DNA from: Heliopora coerulea
Lineage: Eukaryota; Cnidaria; Anthozoa; Scleralcyonacea; Helioporidae
Length of the DNA stretch: 64,000 nucleotides
Direction: 5' to 3'
Assembly (NCBI GenBank): GCA_030142905.1
Contig: JASJOG010000046.1
Coordinates: 838,501 to 902,500 of the forward strand
A program made the translations under genes and the position numbers. How positions within the stretch are numbered: the stretch's first letter is position 1; each line of letters begins with the position of its first letter. This document shows, piece by piece, positions 12,001 to 26,500 of the stretch. The notes beneath the pieces are model-generated. The model was not told the origin of the DNA. It saw nothing but the letters and a program-made list of their open reading frames with translations, and made no database searches.

Positions 12001-14455
12001 CTATTATCACAGATAAGTGTGGGGTTTGTTATATAAATTGTTTATAAATTTTATAGAGATAAACTATTTGTATAAAGATAAGAGGTCATTGCATCACTTG
12101 GGTACAGTATATCTTGGGGGAGAGGAAAATCATTTTTACTTTTTATCAGATAAATCATTCTGCATGATCTAATGGTGTTTAATATTATTCTTGCATCTGA
12201 GTTGTGAGGAATTGTTACAAATTCCAACCAATAGACTGATGTTTTTATAACCCAGGGAGAAGGATACTTTTTGGTCTTTTATTTAAGCCAGTGGTTCTTC
12301 TTTATTGGATAAATGCCCACGTGGCTCTTACTAAAACCTCTTCCAGCCCCTTGCTAAGCATAATCAGTCCTGGTTATGTGCCAGTGTCGGTGTCCAGCCC
12401 TGGGAGCAGTACCAAACTGAATAGTGATAATGTATGTAATTATTCAGTTAGATATTGCCTTTTTAGTATGTCAGTGTTCAATTTTAGCACTATGGAATGA
12501 CTGTTGAATGTCCACCATTTGCATCCTGATGCCCTCTCTCTATTGCCTTGTATCCACCCTCCCTTATTTCCTATAGACACCCACTGGGAGGTTGTGCTGC
12601 CCCTGCTGAGGCTGAATGAAGTAGTTCAGGTACTATATTCAATTTAAGGCACTGTTTCTAACTTTAATATTCCCTTCACTTCTGAAAACTCAGAAGCCAA
12701 TATTGGTAACAGTAATAGTTACTTATTGTCAATAATGAACAATCATACATGAATTACTGGAACATTGCCAAATTCCTGAAAATGTCAATTTTTTTAATAA
12801 CACTAGGCAGATGTAGACAAGAAGTTCCCTTATGGTTTGGTTCCCTTCTGCCAACTGGAATATTGAGCTTACTTCATACATTTTTTGAACTAGCTGATCA
12901 CTTATCAAGCAAAATGATGAGCAAAGCTACCAGAATAGTTTTACATGTCTTATAATGAAATTCTATATCAAATTTTCATTATTAGGACAGGTGAAATTGT
13001 GTTGTAGTGCTATAGAATACACTAGTATTCGTCATGTAATATTCTGTAGCCATCTTTATAGCTTATACTGGATGGGAATTTGTGGTTTGGTTATCAAAAT
13101 GATCCTGATTACACCCTAGAGGTAAATTTAATCATATTCCTTTTTGATGTTTTATAGTTTTACTTACAAGATACTAAAAGCAGCAATGGAACATTTGTAA
13201 ATAATACACGCCTTAGCAAAGGTGCAGAGGAAAGTGATCCAAAGGAAATAGGGTCTGGAGATATTGTTCAATTTGGAGTCGAAGTTGTAGAGAACTCGAA
13301 AAGAGGGGCAGGTGATTTAGATTATTTATTACTGGTAGTGTCTTTTTAACTGCACCTTACATTTGACCAGTCAGGTCACTGAACAATTGCTTCCAGGGCA
13401 CAAAATTGCTATATACCAATATCTATGGAATGTCTGATGTGAAATTTGAGTACTAAACACAAGCTCAGTATCCTCAAGGCATACTATTGAAATTTCAAAA
13501 TCAGGTTTACAATGCACGTATGAAGATTCTGAATACCAAATGTCATAACTAAATGCCACTGAAACTTTATAATTTCAAACTGTGACTGCCCTCCAAGCAT
13601 AGTATTTTCATTGCTTGCCACCAGAAAAATTTTGTGTCCAACTAAGATTTGTAGTTGCACCAAAATTTTTTTCTAGTCAGCATCTGTGAACACATGAATG
13701 AAAGCAACTTCATAAGATGATTTAAGTATTACAGTAATACTACTGAATGTACTAGGATGTGACTAGCAAGTTCGTTTATTTATTCAATTTTTTTTCATAT
13801 TCCTTATTTATATATCACATTCCTATTCCTCTCAAGAAACTTCAGTGAAACTAACCCTGATGCTCTTGCCTTTCACCTTCATCAAGGTGCTGACTCAAGC
13901 ATGTACAAATGACGTATTGATTACAAATGACACTGTACCAACAAACTTTGTTTCAATTATACTTGAAGGAATTTGCAATAAAGTTCACCAATGAAGTCCA
14001 AATTTGTGTAGTGGTACTTGAAGTAATGTTTCAAGTACGAGTTGGTGTTCTTCCTCTGATTTCTAGATACCAAGAAATGAGTTGAAAAACAAGGCAAAGC
14101 TGAGATTTTTTAACAAGTTTCGAGGTATCTAGAAATTGGAGGAAGAACACTAAACGAGTGTTTGAAATTACTTCTCAAATGAACCAGTATTTTAGGCAAA
14201 AATCCAGCCAAAAGTTGGAAAAATTCAACTGTGATATTCCTCCGATTTCTAGATACTGATTAATTATGTATTTCTTTTGTTTTTCTTCATGAATTATTAA
14301 TGAGTTTGAGAAATATGGTTATGAACTTAAAATATTGATTTGTTCCTTCTACAGTTACCCATGGCTGTATCATAGCAACCTTAACTTTGTTTGGTCCTGA
14401 TGGCAAGGAAGTTACACGTAATACAAGTCCATTATCAGGGAGCCTTCTGTCATTA
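9014..14455 (+). CDS. SLMAP: SLMAP exons 1-3: FHA phosphopeptide-binding domain
   Basis: Exon 1 starts [15 protein letters not shown] and contains the FHA motifs IGRSV and [11 protein letters not shown]. Exon 2 opens with [16 protein letters not shown] and continues to [12 protein letters not shown]. Exon 3 begins at the VTHGC motif (V split across the junction) and carries [13 protein letters not shown]. The GR, SRNH and SSNGTFVN elements are the conserved phosphothreonine-binding loops of FHA domains, and the ordering is diagnostic for SLMAP. The ATG at 9014 aligns with the family start; an upstream ATG near 9000 is out of frame. Intron 1 (about 4 kb) holds a Tigger-type MITE. Confidence 0.93.
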
Positions 14456-16942
14456 GTAAGTGCTTTACATTATGGTAGTGTGAGGTGGTTAATCAGTTAA
14501 CTGGAAAAGATTGGTTTTATTTAGAAATTGGTTTTGTCAGTTTCCTTCACATTTGAAAACTGAAAAACCAATTCAGCATTTATCAATTTGATTTTATTGG
14601 CTTTGCATTCAATGTGAATTCAGATTCAATGTGAATAATGCTCTGTCAGATCATAGCTACGATCATTCAGAAGTGAGGTTAATGATTTGGATATCAGGAT
14701 CAAAAGCATTTGTATTAAATGCATAGGATTTCAAATTTTGATGTATAAAGGATAAAGATTAAATAATGTATTATGATTTCCACAATATTATTGCTTCACA
14801 AAGTAAATGCATTTCTTAACTTTCTTTTGATCAACAGCAAAGTAGTTAATGAGAAAGATCAGTCATATGTTGGGTTTTTTGTGATGATTTTTGATTTCTT
14901 TGTTTTTCTTTTTTTTTTAAATTGCCACACACTACATTATAGTACATATAACCTAAACAATGGTACATAAAATTTAGATTACACCATCCAGTGCTACCAT
15001 ATAGTGTAAACTTTCATGTTTATCAGCTTGCTGTGTTTGCAATCTGTGTGTACAAAAAAGGAATGTGATGATTGACAATGCTGACAGTTCACAGGCAGAT
15101 TTGGTAAAAGTTTTATTGTTCTCAATACCAACTTTACCATGCAAAATAACAGCAAAAAGTTTTTACATGGTATATATAAAAAAAAAATTTTTCCACAGTA
15201 GAAAGTACTAAGTAATTTCTGGAAATTACTATTCAAGCAATGAGAAGTGGAACACCAGCAACAACTAGTCAAACATGTAATATTTATATTTATGTTGTGA
15301 TAATTCTTACTTGTCATCATGACTGGATAAAAATAAAAACAAGGACAATTTGCATTATCTGTTTAGATAAATAACAACTACAATTTCTTTCATTTAATGT
15401 CATGTTCAATTTAAATTATCAAAGAAACAGTGATTGTGATTTACCCAAATCAATAATGCTCATTATATTTGGTTTGACTTTATTTGGTTTTTACTGTAGA
15501 AATTAGTTAAACAAAGGCTTCATCATGACTTGTGTTTTCTGTTTGGTACCTTATCTGTACTAGCTGGCCTTCTCTATATTGTAATACTGTAGTCCAAGTG
15601 AATATCAATTAAAAAATGACATTTACAGGACTTTGGGTATTTTATTAAAAGTGACTTTCAAAAATCTGTTGTAATTTTTGTCTTGTTGTGTAACGATTAA
15701 CTTTAGGGAGGTAGTGGTGTCCAACCACATGAACTTTGGCAGTTGTCACAGTACATTCAGGTAAGTGAACGAGGTTGTTCTGGGAACGTATTGACATCTT
15801 TCACTTTAGTGCATTTTTGTAGGAAAATAGGAACTAAATGTGTTAAGGCATAACTTTTTCTAGTATAAGCAACTGAACAAGTCAGTCATAACCCTTTCGT
15901 GCACACTGTTGTCATGCAACAACGAATTACAACAATAGAACTAATGAACAGACAAAGCAAAAAACAGAGAACGAAGAAGGAAAGGGGGAAAAAATCATCC
16001 TCCCTTCTAGAAAACGTCTGGTTGACATGCATATCTGACTGTGGTAAACAAAGGGTTAAATAGCTAGTAATAAAAAGTGTGTTAATCTTTATTTCTAGGA
16101 TGCTCTTCACCGTGAACAAATTCTCGAACACAAAATCGTTATCTTACAAAGAATCATATCGGATACCCAAACAACAACAGATGAAACGTTTGAGGTAATA
16201 CTCGTGCTGTGCGGTGCGTTCCTGTTTGAGTTCCTTGTGAATTTGAGTACCGTTTTAACCGTACTAATGATGACATCAAGATATGGTCACATTTTATCAA
16301 TTGAAGTTACACGCTGGAAACGTAATTTAATGATGAAGATAAATGCGCAGCACACAATTCGAATAAAGAACATATTTAAAACACAAACTCGATTGAATGG
16401 TGAAACATGCTTAGTGACTAACAGCGTTTCGTTGTGGCTCGAAACACTGTGATAATATTCTAAGCCGTTTCGAAACGTTAGTCATTAAGCATGTTTCATA
16501 ATTCAATTGAGTTTTTGTTTTAAATATGTCTTTCATTTGAATTGTTCGCGGCGCATTTATCTTCATTATCAAGTATTTTATCATTATGGAAAAATAATTT
16601 GCCATATAATTGTAATCAGTCACTTCACAGGCACTGTATTTCGTGTGTAATTTGTAGTTCATTTTTCTCTTTCTTGTTTGAATTTGGAGTTACTGTACTA
16701 ACAAAAAAAACTAAAGTTCATCCACGTTATACTCCTAATAATTTTATTTTACATTTATTTATAGAGTATCATTCAGGAAGACAAACTTCTAACAAGACTA
16801 GAGACACTCGAAAACCACTTAGATATTGTAACAAAGGTAGGTGTTGGTCCGTATTTTCAGATTATTGACGTTGTTGTAAAACCTACGTAATTCAGCCCCT
16901 TGGCTGCCATGTAGTGTTTTATGAAAACATCTTTCTGTCTGC

Positions 16943-16978
<36 letters not shown>

Positions 16979-17472
16979 GTAAATATTTTCATAATTTAAA
17001 AATCATAACTAATTTCAGAACTGTAGCGAAGACGAAATGAAACAAGAAATTGTCAAACTTCACGAAGACAAAAATAAGTACGAAATGGCTGCCAAGGTAG
17101 ATCAATATACTGTATCTTTTGCTATGCCAGTTAGCCTGGGCTAAAAAGTGAGTTTCTGGTAACTATTTGAGCACTTGCTAGAATTTTTTTCAAAACACGA
17201 AAATATTCGAGAGAATATCCCGCAGCTTTCAGTCGATGAATTCATATCGGGGCAGCGGACATGAAATTACTGCTAGAAAAGAATGTATGTTATTTACGGA
17301 ATCTGGAAAGCGTACAGTTAGTGGTCTTTCGTTGGAGGGAATGGTTGTGACGAAATGAATAACCACATGTGCCTGGTGTACCCTTTATCAGACTGGTTGT
17401 CATGATGGGCATATTGGGCTTCGTATATTTGTACCCCAGCGTCACTTTGATGGCGTGTTGCTCCTCTCACTC

Positions 17473-17533
<61 letters not shown>

Positions 17534-20500
17534 TTTAATACTTCTATTGCGCATTTTAACATTCAAATTATGATCAAATGCGCATTACACTGACTAAAGA
17601 CAATATAATGTCATATTAACTAAGATAATAATTACATAAGTTACTTAAAATATTAACTAGTATAAATTGTGAAAATGCATATTAGTACATGTATGTAATA
17701 GAAGAGTAACCAAATGTACTAAATCAAGTTACTATATGCTTCTCTGAAATAATGAGTTTTCAGAAGGCTTTTAAACTTATCAAAGTTATCCTTTTTCCTA
17801 ATGTAGTCCGGTAAGTCGTTCCAGGTCTTCGGAGCAACTACTGTAAATGATCTATCACTAAGAGTACGCTTAAACTTTGCTGATGGGTCTTGCAAGACAA
17901 TACCAGTGTTAGAACGCAAATTGTAGCAGATTGTATTCATCTTTGATGAACCTCGATATCACGTGCTCCAGAGCAAGGTTGGACGAAGTTGAATATAAGG
18001 AATCTCCTCATTCTTCAAACCTGAGTGGGGAGCCTAAATTTGGGGTTGGAGCTTCTTCTCAATTTACGTTTACCAGGAAAAGGTTGCTAGTTCTCACTAC
18101 CAAACCCGTTCCGCTAGCCTTTCTCGAGATCGTATCCTCAAAGATTCGCTATTTTGACGAGAAAGAGAGGGGTTTTCTGTTGCAAAATATCTCGTTTTTT
18201 ACATGACTTAGGTCATGAGGAACTTGTTTTTTGTAGTGAGTTTAGGGGTCGACATTAAGGAGTTTACGAAAACGCGACGCGGAAATCAAGGACTTAGCAG
18301 ATTTACAATAAGATATCACCTCCAAAACAAAAGAAATGAATAATCTGTGATCTTAAGCCTTGTTCAGCTTGGTTCACACGTGAGCGTAAGTATAAGGACG
18401 AAACAAAAAGCCAGAACAATAGAATTAAGTCAAGCCTGCGACATAAGGATCGTCATAAGCATAATGCCTGGTTCACACATAAGCATAAGCATAAGGACAG
18501 AACAAAAGGCAAAACAAAGGAATGAAGTCAAGCCTGCGACATAAGGATCATCGTAATCATAAGCAAAAGATCAAAGTTCAAGCATAAACCAAAAACCGAA
18601 CAAATAACGAGATAAAGAAAAATTCTTGTTGTTTTATCTTCGCAAGTCCCAGAGGAAATGTCATGCTTTGTTTTCGTATTGATCTTGTCCTTATGCTTAT
18701 GTTGCTCGTGTCAACCAGGCATAGGAGTATTCTTCACGCCGTCCTGGCTCCATGCAAGACACGAGGAAGACCATTTCCATGTCTCCACGGCGATGGCGTC
18801 ACTTAAAACACGGAAAACTTTGGGCTGTATTCAACAAACAACGTTAATCAACCGGCTAGAATTGCTTGGAAGCATTTATTTGGAAGACAATGAATATTCT
18901 TAGTTCAAGATGTGTGGTTTTCTTCACGTCCGTAGAATTTAAACAACTTATTTTACTGGCGTTGGCGTCGCAGCTTTCGTAAACGGCCCATTAACCTTAT
19001 TACAAGGCGCCATTTATGTCGATCTCTGCAAGCGAAAGAAAATAAGATTCCCTCATGAAAGCATTGAACTGTAACTTTGCGGTAGCTGGCTTGCCTTACA
19101 ACAATGTAAAAATATCATGAAACAGTAAGTGCTAACGATGTTATCTTTTTGTTGAGCTGTTTAGGAAGCCTTAAGAAAGATCACCCAAGAGAAACTGCTT
19201 GCTGTTCAGAAGATCTCGCAACTTGAAGTAAGTGGTGGTGTTGATTACTCAGTAAAACTACACGGTGCTTTGTGCTTGAAAGGTGAGAGAATCACCGCTG
19301 AGATGATGCAAATAATCATAATAATTTTTTACCCTGGGAATTCCTTTCATGACTTAATTTTATTTCCTTCATAGAAATCGTGTAACAATGCGGAAGACGA
19401 GTGCAGTCATTACCAGTCGCTTTATGAAAGAGCTCAGAAAGAACTTGAAGATTTAGCGGAGAAACACAGACAGGTATCTCGTAACTGCAATTGTGAATTA
19501 AGCCTCCAAGGACCATCGTGCTAGTCCACGTTACATAGACCTTATTCATTACGGCCGCCGGTTTGAATAGGCTGTAAATATGCTTTAATGTTTGAGAAAC
19601 GTGAGAGCTTGGATATATTAAGGTAGATGAACGATCTTCAAGCTCGATACTCAGAAAATGATTTCTGAGCCCCAGACGGGGATCGAACCCGCAACCTTCT
19701 GATGACGGTAAGACGCTCTAACCATTGAGCTATCAAGACTCAGATGGTGAGCTGGGGTGCAAGTTCGATATATATGTGCGACCTAGCTCACCATGTGAGT
19801 CTCGGTAGCTCAGTGGTTAGAACGTCTAACTGGTCATCAGAAGGTTGCGGGTTCGATCCCCGTCTGGGGCTCAGAAATCATTTTCTGAGTATCGAGCTTG
19901 AAGATCGTTCATCTACTTTAGCTTTAAATATGCTTAATTTCATGAGTAATGATGGTGGTGGCGGTGAATCTGATGGTACTAATGATAATGGTGTTGATAA
20001 TGATGACGATCATAGTGATGATATAATGATGACGATCATAGTGATGATATAATGATAATGATAATGACAATGACAATGACAATGATAATGATAATTATAA
20101 TGAAGACAATGATAACGTTGATTTGACTGACTCTTCGAAATTTTTTCTTTCTTAATTTCAGAGGTTGGATGAAATGCGAACGTTACATGAACAAATCGAA
20201 AAGTCCGAACGGAGGCATGTTGCTGTTGAAGAACAGGTTGGAATAACACTGGATCTAGCTTAAACACAGGCACCAATTCGGACCTCGATCTAATTCGGTT
20301 ACGCGTGCAAGGTGATCTGGGATGTGGGATATTATTACTGCGTGTGAAAACCTTTCTATAAGAGCGAAACTCAAGGACAAAAGTCGTTAACTGAAAATAA
20401 ACCGCTTAATAAAAAGAAGAGCTATGGATGAGCCAGCTCGGTAGCCGTAATCTTAACAGAAATATTAGAGGCCAGCATAATATGTGAAATAGAGCCATTA

Positions 20501-23500
20501 ACTCTTTCCCGGCGGCATAAAACTTCTATTATTTTGGCTAACGCCAGACGATTTTACTCGTCAAAGGGGAGAGCTCTCTCCTTGAAAGAGTTAAACGAGG
20601 AGGCTAGAAATATATTTTAATGAATCTGATGTTTCGTTGCCTCGCGCAACATCTTCAGAGGTAGAATTACTAATTTACAGGTCGACAAATATATAGGTAA
20701 GAGTTTCTAAATATAACAATTACAAACAAAGGAAGGATTAATGACATCTGACACTTCCTTTACTTTTACTTCTCCTGAATCCTTTACTAAACCATTAATC
20801 CTTCCGTTGTTTGTAATTGTTGTATTTAGAAACTCCTGACATTTACTTTACTTTTATATCTCCTGAATCCTTCTCTAAGCCATTAATCCTCCCTTTGTTT
20901 GTAATTGTTATATTTAGAAACTCTTACCTATATATTTGTCGACCTGTTCATTAGTCATCCTATCTCTGAAGATGTTGCGCGCTGCAACGAAACCTCAGAT
21001 TCATTAAAATATGTTTTAACTTCGTTTAATGGCTCTATTTCGCATATTATGCTGGACTCTAATATTTGTGTTAAGAGCCATACGTTGTCATATACGTAGC
21101 CGGGAAAATATATACACTTTGCCGTATTTTTAAATGTGGGGTGAAATGTAAATGGTGGATTATCTGCTAGACAAATAAGAGTTCTAGTGTACAGGAACTA
21201 GGTTGCAGCATAAGATCTTCCGATGAACGTGCTCTCTCTTCTAGATGAACAAGGAACGCGAAAGCACGAACGAAAAGTTAAACATCGCGGCAAAGAAAGA
21301 ACTGGAGTACGTTTCCCGGGTAAGTAGTATTTAAAAGCTAACTGAAAAATACATTAGAAATACTTTAGCGTTTGAAATAGTGCTTGAGTGTGATTACGAG
21401 TCAGATTACATTTACAAAACATGAGACCCAAGAAAAAAAGAAGCACAGCATTCCTAACATTGCCCTGAGTGGCCATAAAAATGTGAGCGGTGTAGGAAGT
21501 ATTTCAATGAAACATAATCAAATTCTGAGATGACTACGGCCAATTAATCAAATTTTCAAAAGGGAATGAAGTTTTGGTCTTCTGTTAATCTCTCGTCATC
21601 AGCAGTAGGTACTGCGTTGCCATGAAGTCTAGAAACAAGCAGGATTATGTAGGTAGCCGCCCGAGAATCCTTTTCCCGAAAACTAAGTTTTTCACTGCAG
21701 TCTGAGGTTTTTTGGGAAAAAAAATATGACTAAGAGTGAAATAAGGTGATTACCCGAAGAAACTCATCAACGTCGGAATCTATGCATCAGAGTTGTAGAC
21801 TTGAATCGCTATTTTTGTGACGTTTGACTTGACTTGACTTGACTTGTGACTCGGACGAAGTGACTTGTGACACACAAAATGGCTTGTCACTTGACTTGGA
21901 CTTCCAATAAAAGACTTACCACCAACGCAAGTCAAAAGTAAAACTCACCCCTGATGTAAACTTTTGCACTACTGGTCTGTGGCCGTGGAGATGTATCATT
22001 GATGTACAGTTGTAGACATTTCTCATACTTATACACATTGTACATAGAAGCTCAAATGAAGCCTTAACAAAATGGCCTGACTAATCACTAGTACAAAATG
22101 ACTTCTGGCCTGACGTGGGACATAGAGAGAGTGACTTGTGACTTGATTTCTGACTCAGACAAAATGACTTGTGAACTGACTCGGGACACAAAGAAAATGA
22201 CTTGCGACTTGATTTGTGATTCGGACAAAATGACTTGTGACTGGACTTGACTTGAAAAAAAATTACTTGTTGCCATCTCTGCAAAACGTGCGCTCACAGA
22301 CACCTAAAGTTGGATTAGTTTTCTCTGGAGGACTGGATTGTTGAAGCAGTTTTATTGAGACAAACGGGGGTAAATTTGCTGCCACTTGATTCATATACCT
22401 CATGTTGTATTTGTAGTTGGAATCACTGCAGGCGGAGTGCGACTTTCGCAAAGAACAACTGGTTGCGATGAGAGGTAAGGAGACAAGGGGAAAGGAATGG
22501 ATAAAACGAACAAAATAGCAGGAAAAACAGGACGGGGGAACGAAGAGAATAGGAGAAAGCAAGTTAAAGTGAAAAAGAGAAAGAGAAAGAATGGGAAGTG
22601 AGAACAGAGAAGAACATTAACGCAACCAAGTGATCTGGTTCTCGTTCTAATGAGTTTGAAAAATTTTCTCATTTTTCTGGTTGTTAATTTGAAAATTAAT
22701 AACAGGTTGTAACACAAGGACATGTTTGAAAGGAACTTGAGTTGCAATCATGAAGTGTTTTTTGAGTGAGAACTTGAAGCAATGAAGCGAAGCAATGCAC
22801 ATGGACAGGATCCCCAACGATAACTGCACTTCCGCAGTCCTGAAGAACAAACACCTTTTATCACCAAAATGTTAAAAATGACAACCTCGAGAAACTTACC
22901 TGGGGTGTGTGGTCACGACTTCGCCACTTCTGTCTATCATGTTCCCTATGTTTTCCCACTCTTCCCACTGTCTTCCCTCCTCCTCCACCTCCTTCTTCGC
23001 TACACTTGTTTTATCTCCTTTTACTTTCTCCATCTCCTACCTTCCCTCCCCCAGACGGTCAGTATGAATAAAAGGGAGACGGAAAGTGGTAGAAACGGGA
23101 GCAGAAGTAGAATGACATATTGGGTAGGAAATTGATCATTAAATAAATAAAATAGAAATAAAAAGAAAGAAACAAAGAAAACATTGGCAAAATGAAAGTT
23201 GTGGCAAAAGCCACGGTTGGTTGGAAGGACGGCTAAACCAGCGAAGTCGTAGTCATTCATCTAAGGCCAAGAGGAATTGTTTGACAGATGAACGAGGGAG
23301 GTAGATGTGCACATTTGATTCACTGGTACTAGACCAGCAGAACGTCCTAAAATTAGCAATAATTTTTCGTTCATTTAGCTCAAATGGACAGAAAACCAAG
23401 TGAAGAGTCTACCAACCACGTTGGCGAAAGCACTCGACGTAATTCAAACGAAGGTAATGTTGAGATCAGATTAAGAATAAGTATCACTGGTTATTTTTAT

Positions 23501-26500
23501 AAAAGGTAACCACGTTGGGAAGGTTGAAGTGTCAAGGTGAATTCGTCGGTTCTGAATTGCCAGAAAAAAAGTAACTGACACGATTTGTGCTGACTTTTAA
23601 GTTTTAGAAAATCGCCAACTTGTGTTGGGCATAAGCCCTTTCACAAAAACTGTTGGTATTGAGTGATCAGAACAAAACTGAAAAGAAATTTTACCCGTGC
23701 AATCATGGGTCAAATTTTTCCTGTGGAACTGACTATGCGGGTGAGATGTTTCTCTTCAATGTAATTCTGATTACCGACGATACACCGTTTTCGTAAAAGA
23801 ACTTACCAACACGCTAACATTAGCATGATGTATTTTTATTAGCCCAGTCTTGGTATTAACTTGGCCGTTTTCTTCTAGAAGGAACCATCGGTTTGTCACT
23901 GGTAGAGGAAACCATACAAGTGTTAAAAGGTAACGGTAACCTGTCAACGATGGCAAAGTGGACATGGTGTTGTCATAAAATAGACATGTTAGTGACATAC
24001 TTGGATTTTTAATTCCTAACTTTTGTTTAGCAAAACTACGACGACTTCAAGATGAATCAAAAGTTAAGGAAGAAGCAGTAAAAGTCATCAAAGGTATTCT
24101 TCGACTGTTACGGTTTGTTTTGTTTCCTTTTATCTCCCTACACTTTTCCACCTCAGGCACCCAACAAAAATCCTCGACCTCTATGTCTTTGTTTTCGCCT
24201 TTGTAAACGTCTGTATATTTGGCTTTCTCTTTGCCAGCATTTGTATCCTGTTTTTCATTTTTTTTTCCTACTTGCTTTTGTTTTTGTCTTCTCCATTTCT
24301 TCTTCTTACCTTACGTGTTTGCGTGCATTGCTTCCTTCCTTACTTTCTTTTTTCTTCCTTATTTTTTTCCTTCCTTCGTTCCCTTGTTTGTTCCTTTCTT
24401 CGTTCGCTCCTTTTATTCTTGCTTCCTTCTTTCCTTTCTTCCTTCCTTCCCTCCTTCCTTTTCTTCCTACATTTGTTCGTTCCTTCCCTCTTACCTTTTC
24501 TGTAACCATCTTGCCCTCCTCACTCATCTTATCCTCCTTCTTCCCTTCCATCCTTTCTTCTCACTCTCCTTCCTACCATCTTACCTTCCTTTTACCTTAT
24601 AACAGTCCAGTTTTGCCCTTTTCCTCGTTTTTATCTTGCTTGGCTTTACATTTCCCTTCGCTTCCTGCACAAACATGTCCTATTTCTACTACAAGCTAAT
24701 ACAACCCTAATAAATAATACAGGTAAACTCGAACTGTACGAGGAGGGCACCGAAGAAAGTGAAACAGGGTTAAAGTCTTTACAGAGTAAGTGCTATTTTG
24801 TTCACGGATTAAAAATGATGAAAAATTGTGTGCTTCCTGTGAATTGTCTCTAATAAAGTTAAGAAATGTTAAATATCATAACCACGAGAATGTTTCTCGT
24901 AAGTGAAACAAAATACTAACATTTCAAGCGAAGCACCTTCAACCTGACTCCGACATGAAACGTCATTATTTTGTTAAGCTGTTTTAGACATTTACTGCCA
25001 TTAAACATCTTACAGGCTATTTAAAGTTTCAGTTTTCCTGATATTAAAAAAGTTTCTCTGAGTTGGCAAGTGTTACTCACTCGCCGTATACATTATTCTT
25101 TGCTAACGTTCAACGCCAGTGCTTTAAAGTTATGGGATTTTTGCTTAGGTAATCAAAATATTAAATGTTAGGTATTTTACGAAAGCGACGCATGCATGAC
25201 CGATGGTAGCCTAAGGAGTGTTTGACAATTTTTGGAGTTTGTATTCGTAGGTGACCTACTCGACTCGGAACAAAATCTCAAAGAAACACGAGAAAAAATT
25301 GATGTGCTGGAAGGTAAGATTTAGAAAAGAGTGCAATGTTAAATGATAGTCCTTGGTAAAATCACTCGAGGATCGACGAGGTATAAGAACGTTTGAACCG
25401 TTGTTGAATGTGATACTTAACCTCCTGATTTAGGTGAACTTTTCTTAATAAGTTAAAAAGACTTGTATCTTCAAGATAGTCGATAAACATGAAGGCTTAG
25501 GTGCGTCTGAATCATAAATAATAACTTGGCTCTGAGTTTTAGACCGTACTTAGAGAACCTCAGTTGTAGGTAATCTTGCTCGCTAGTAGATATGGCAGAA
25601 AATGAAGATGATCCCAGATAATTCTCTCTGTTATTTCTAGAACAACTAATGTCGTGCCATTTGAAAGCTGTGGATAGTCTTGAAGAAGACGAAGACGACA
25701 GTAGTAGTATTATTGGTAGGGACGAAAACTGTTTTTATTATCAAACAGGAAACAGTTCGTAGAAGAAAAGAGTCTACACTTAGTATCTGATAATGAAAGA
25801 CCTTAGACCGTATTCATGGTAGGTACTCTGCCACGGTGCACAGGAACTGGCACTACTGTGAACGTAGTGTATTCATAACAAAACGTTGTATGTAAACGAG
25901 GCTTATCCTATATCTTGCCTGGGCACCGACAGGGCCTTTAGGATTTTGAGGTCAGTGTATGACTCTATGAGAGAATAGTGACTCAAGTTGCGTGTTGTGC
26001 TTTAAAAGTCTTTGAGTAAGAATTTTAGAGTCTGCATGGACTATGTGCATAAAGAAGTGTGTTTAAACCTACGTACATGTTAATCTACGAACGAAGCATT
26101 TTGGCGAGTGTGTTTGTTTGTGTAGTTTATAGTTACTTTGTTTGTGATAAACGTTTGCGTATGTGTCAGTTGTTTTTGTTGTTATTATTTTTCTTCTTTC
26201 CTTTCTAGTTAACAAGACAAATCATGAATCCAAAACTGATTTCCGAAATCACATGAAATGTGAGTTTGGTTCTGAGTATTGTTATAAATCATGAAATGTA
26301 TCATGTATGTAAAAAAGATCTAAAAAGAAATTTTTAAAGAAACGGGATGCGTTTCCTTGCCCATTGGATTACCAAACATCTACTCGAATTTTCCCGAAAG
26401 GAAAACTTAGTCTCCCTGGACAATCGGATACGGTTTTTTCCCTGCTTGCTTTATATCTCAATGATGTCGAGTTTCTGTGCAAGCAAATGTTATGATCTTC

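Noticed and set aside
19797..19872. A functional tRNA gene
   Set aside because: A- and B-boxes are present but the acceptor stem does not pair and the segment is the arm of a palindromic SINE.
16954..22270. CRISPR-like arrays in the repeat-rich introns
   Set aside because: The repeats are microsatellites, foldbacks and a minisatellite in an animal genome, without regular spacers or cas genes.
21788..22280. A hAT element bounded by CAGAGTTG and CATCTCTG
   Set aside because: The ends look hAT-like but the flanking 8-mers do not match, so the borders are not supported.
24115..24699. Leu/Phe/Pro-rich open frames resembling membrane proteins
   Set aside because: They come from a polypyrimidine tract in an SLMAP intron, and several frames are open at once.
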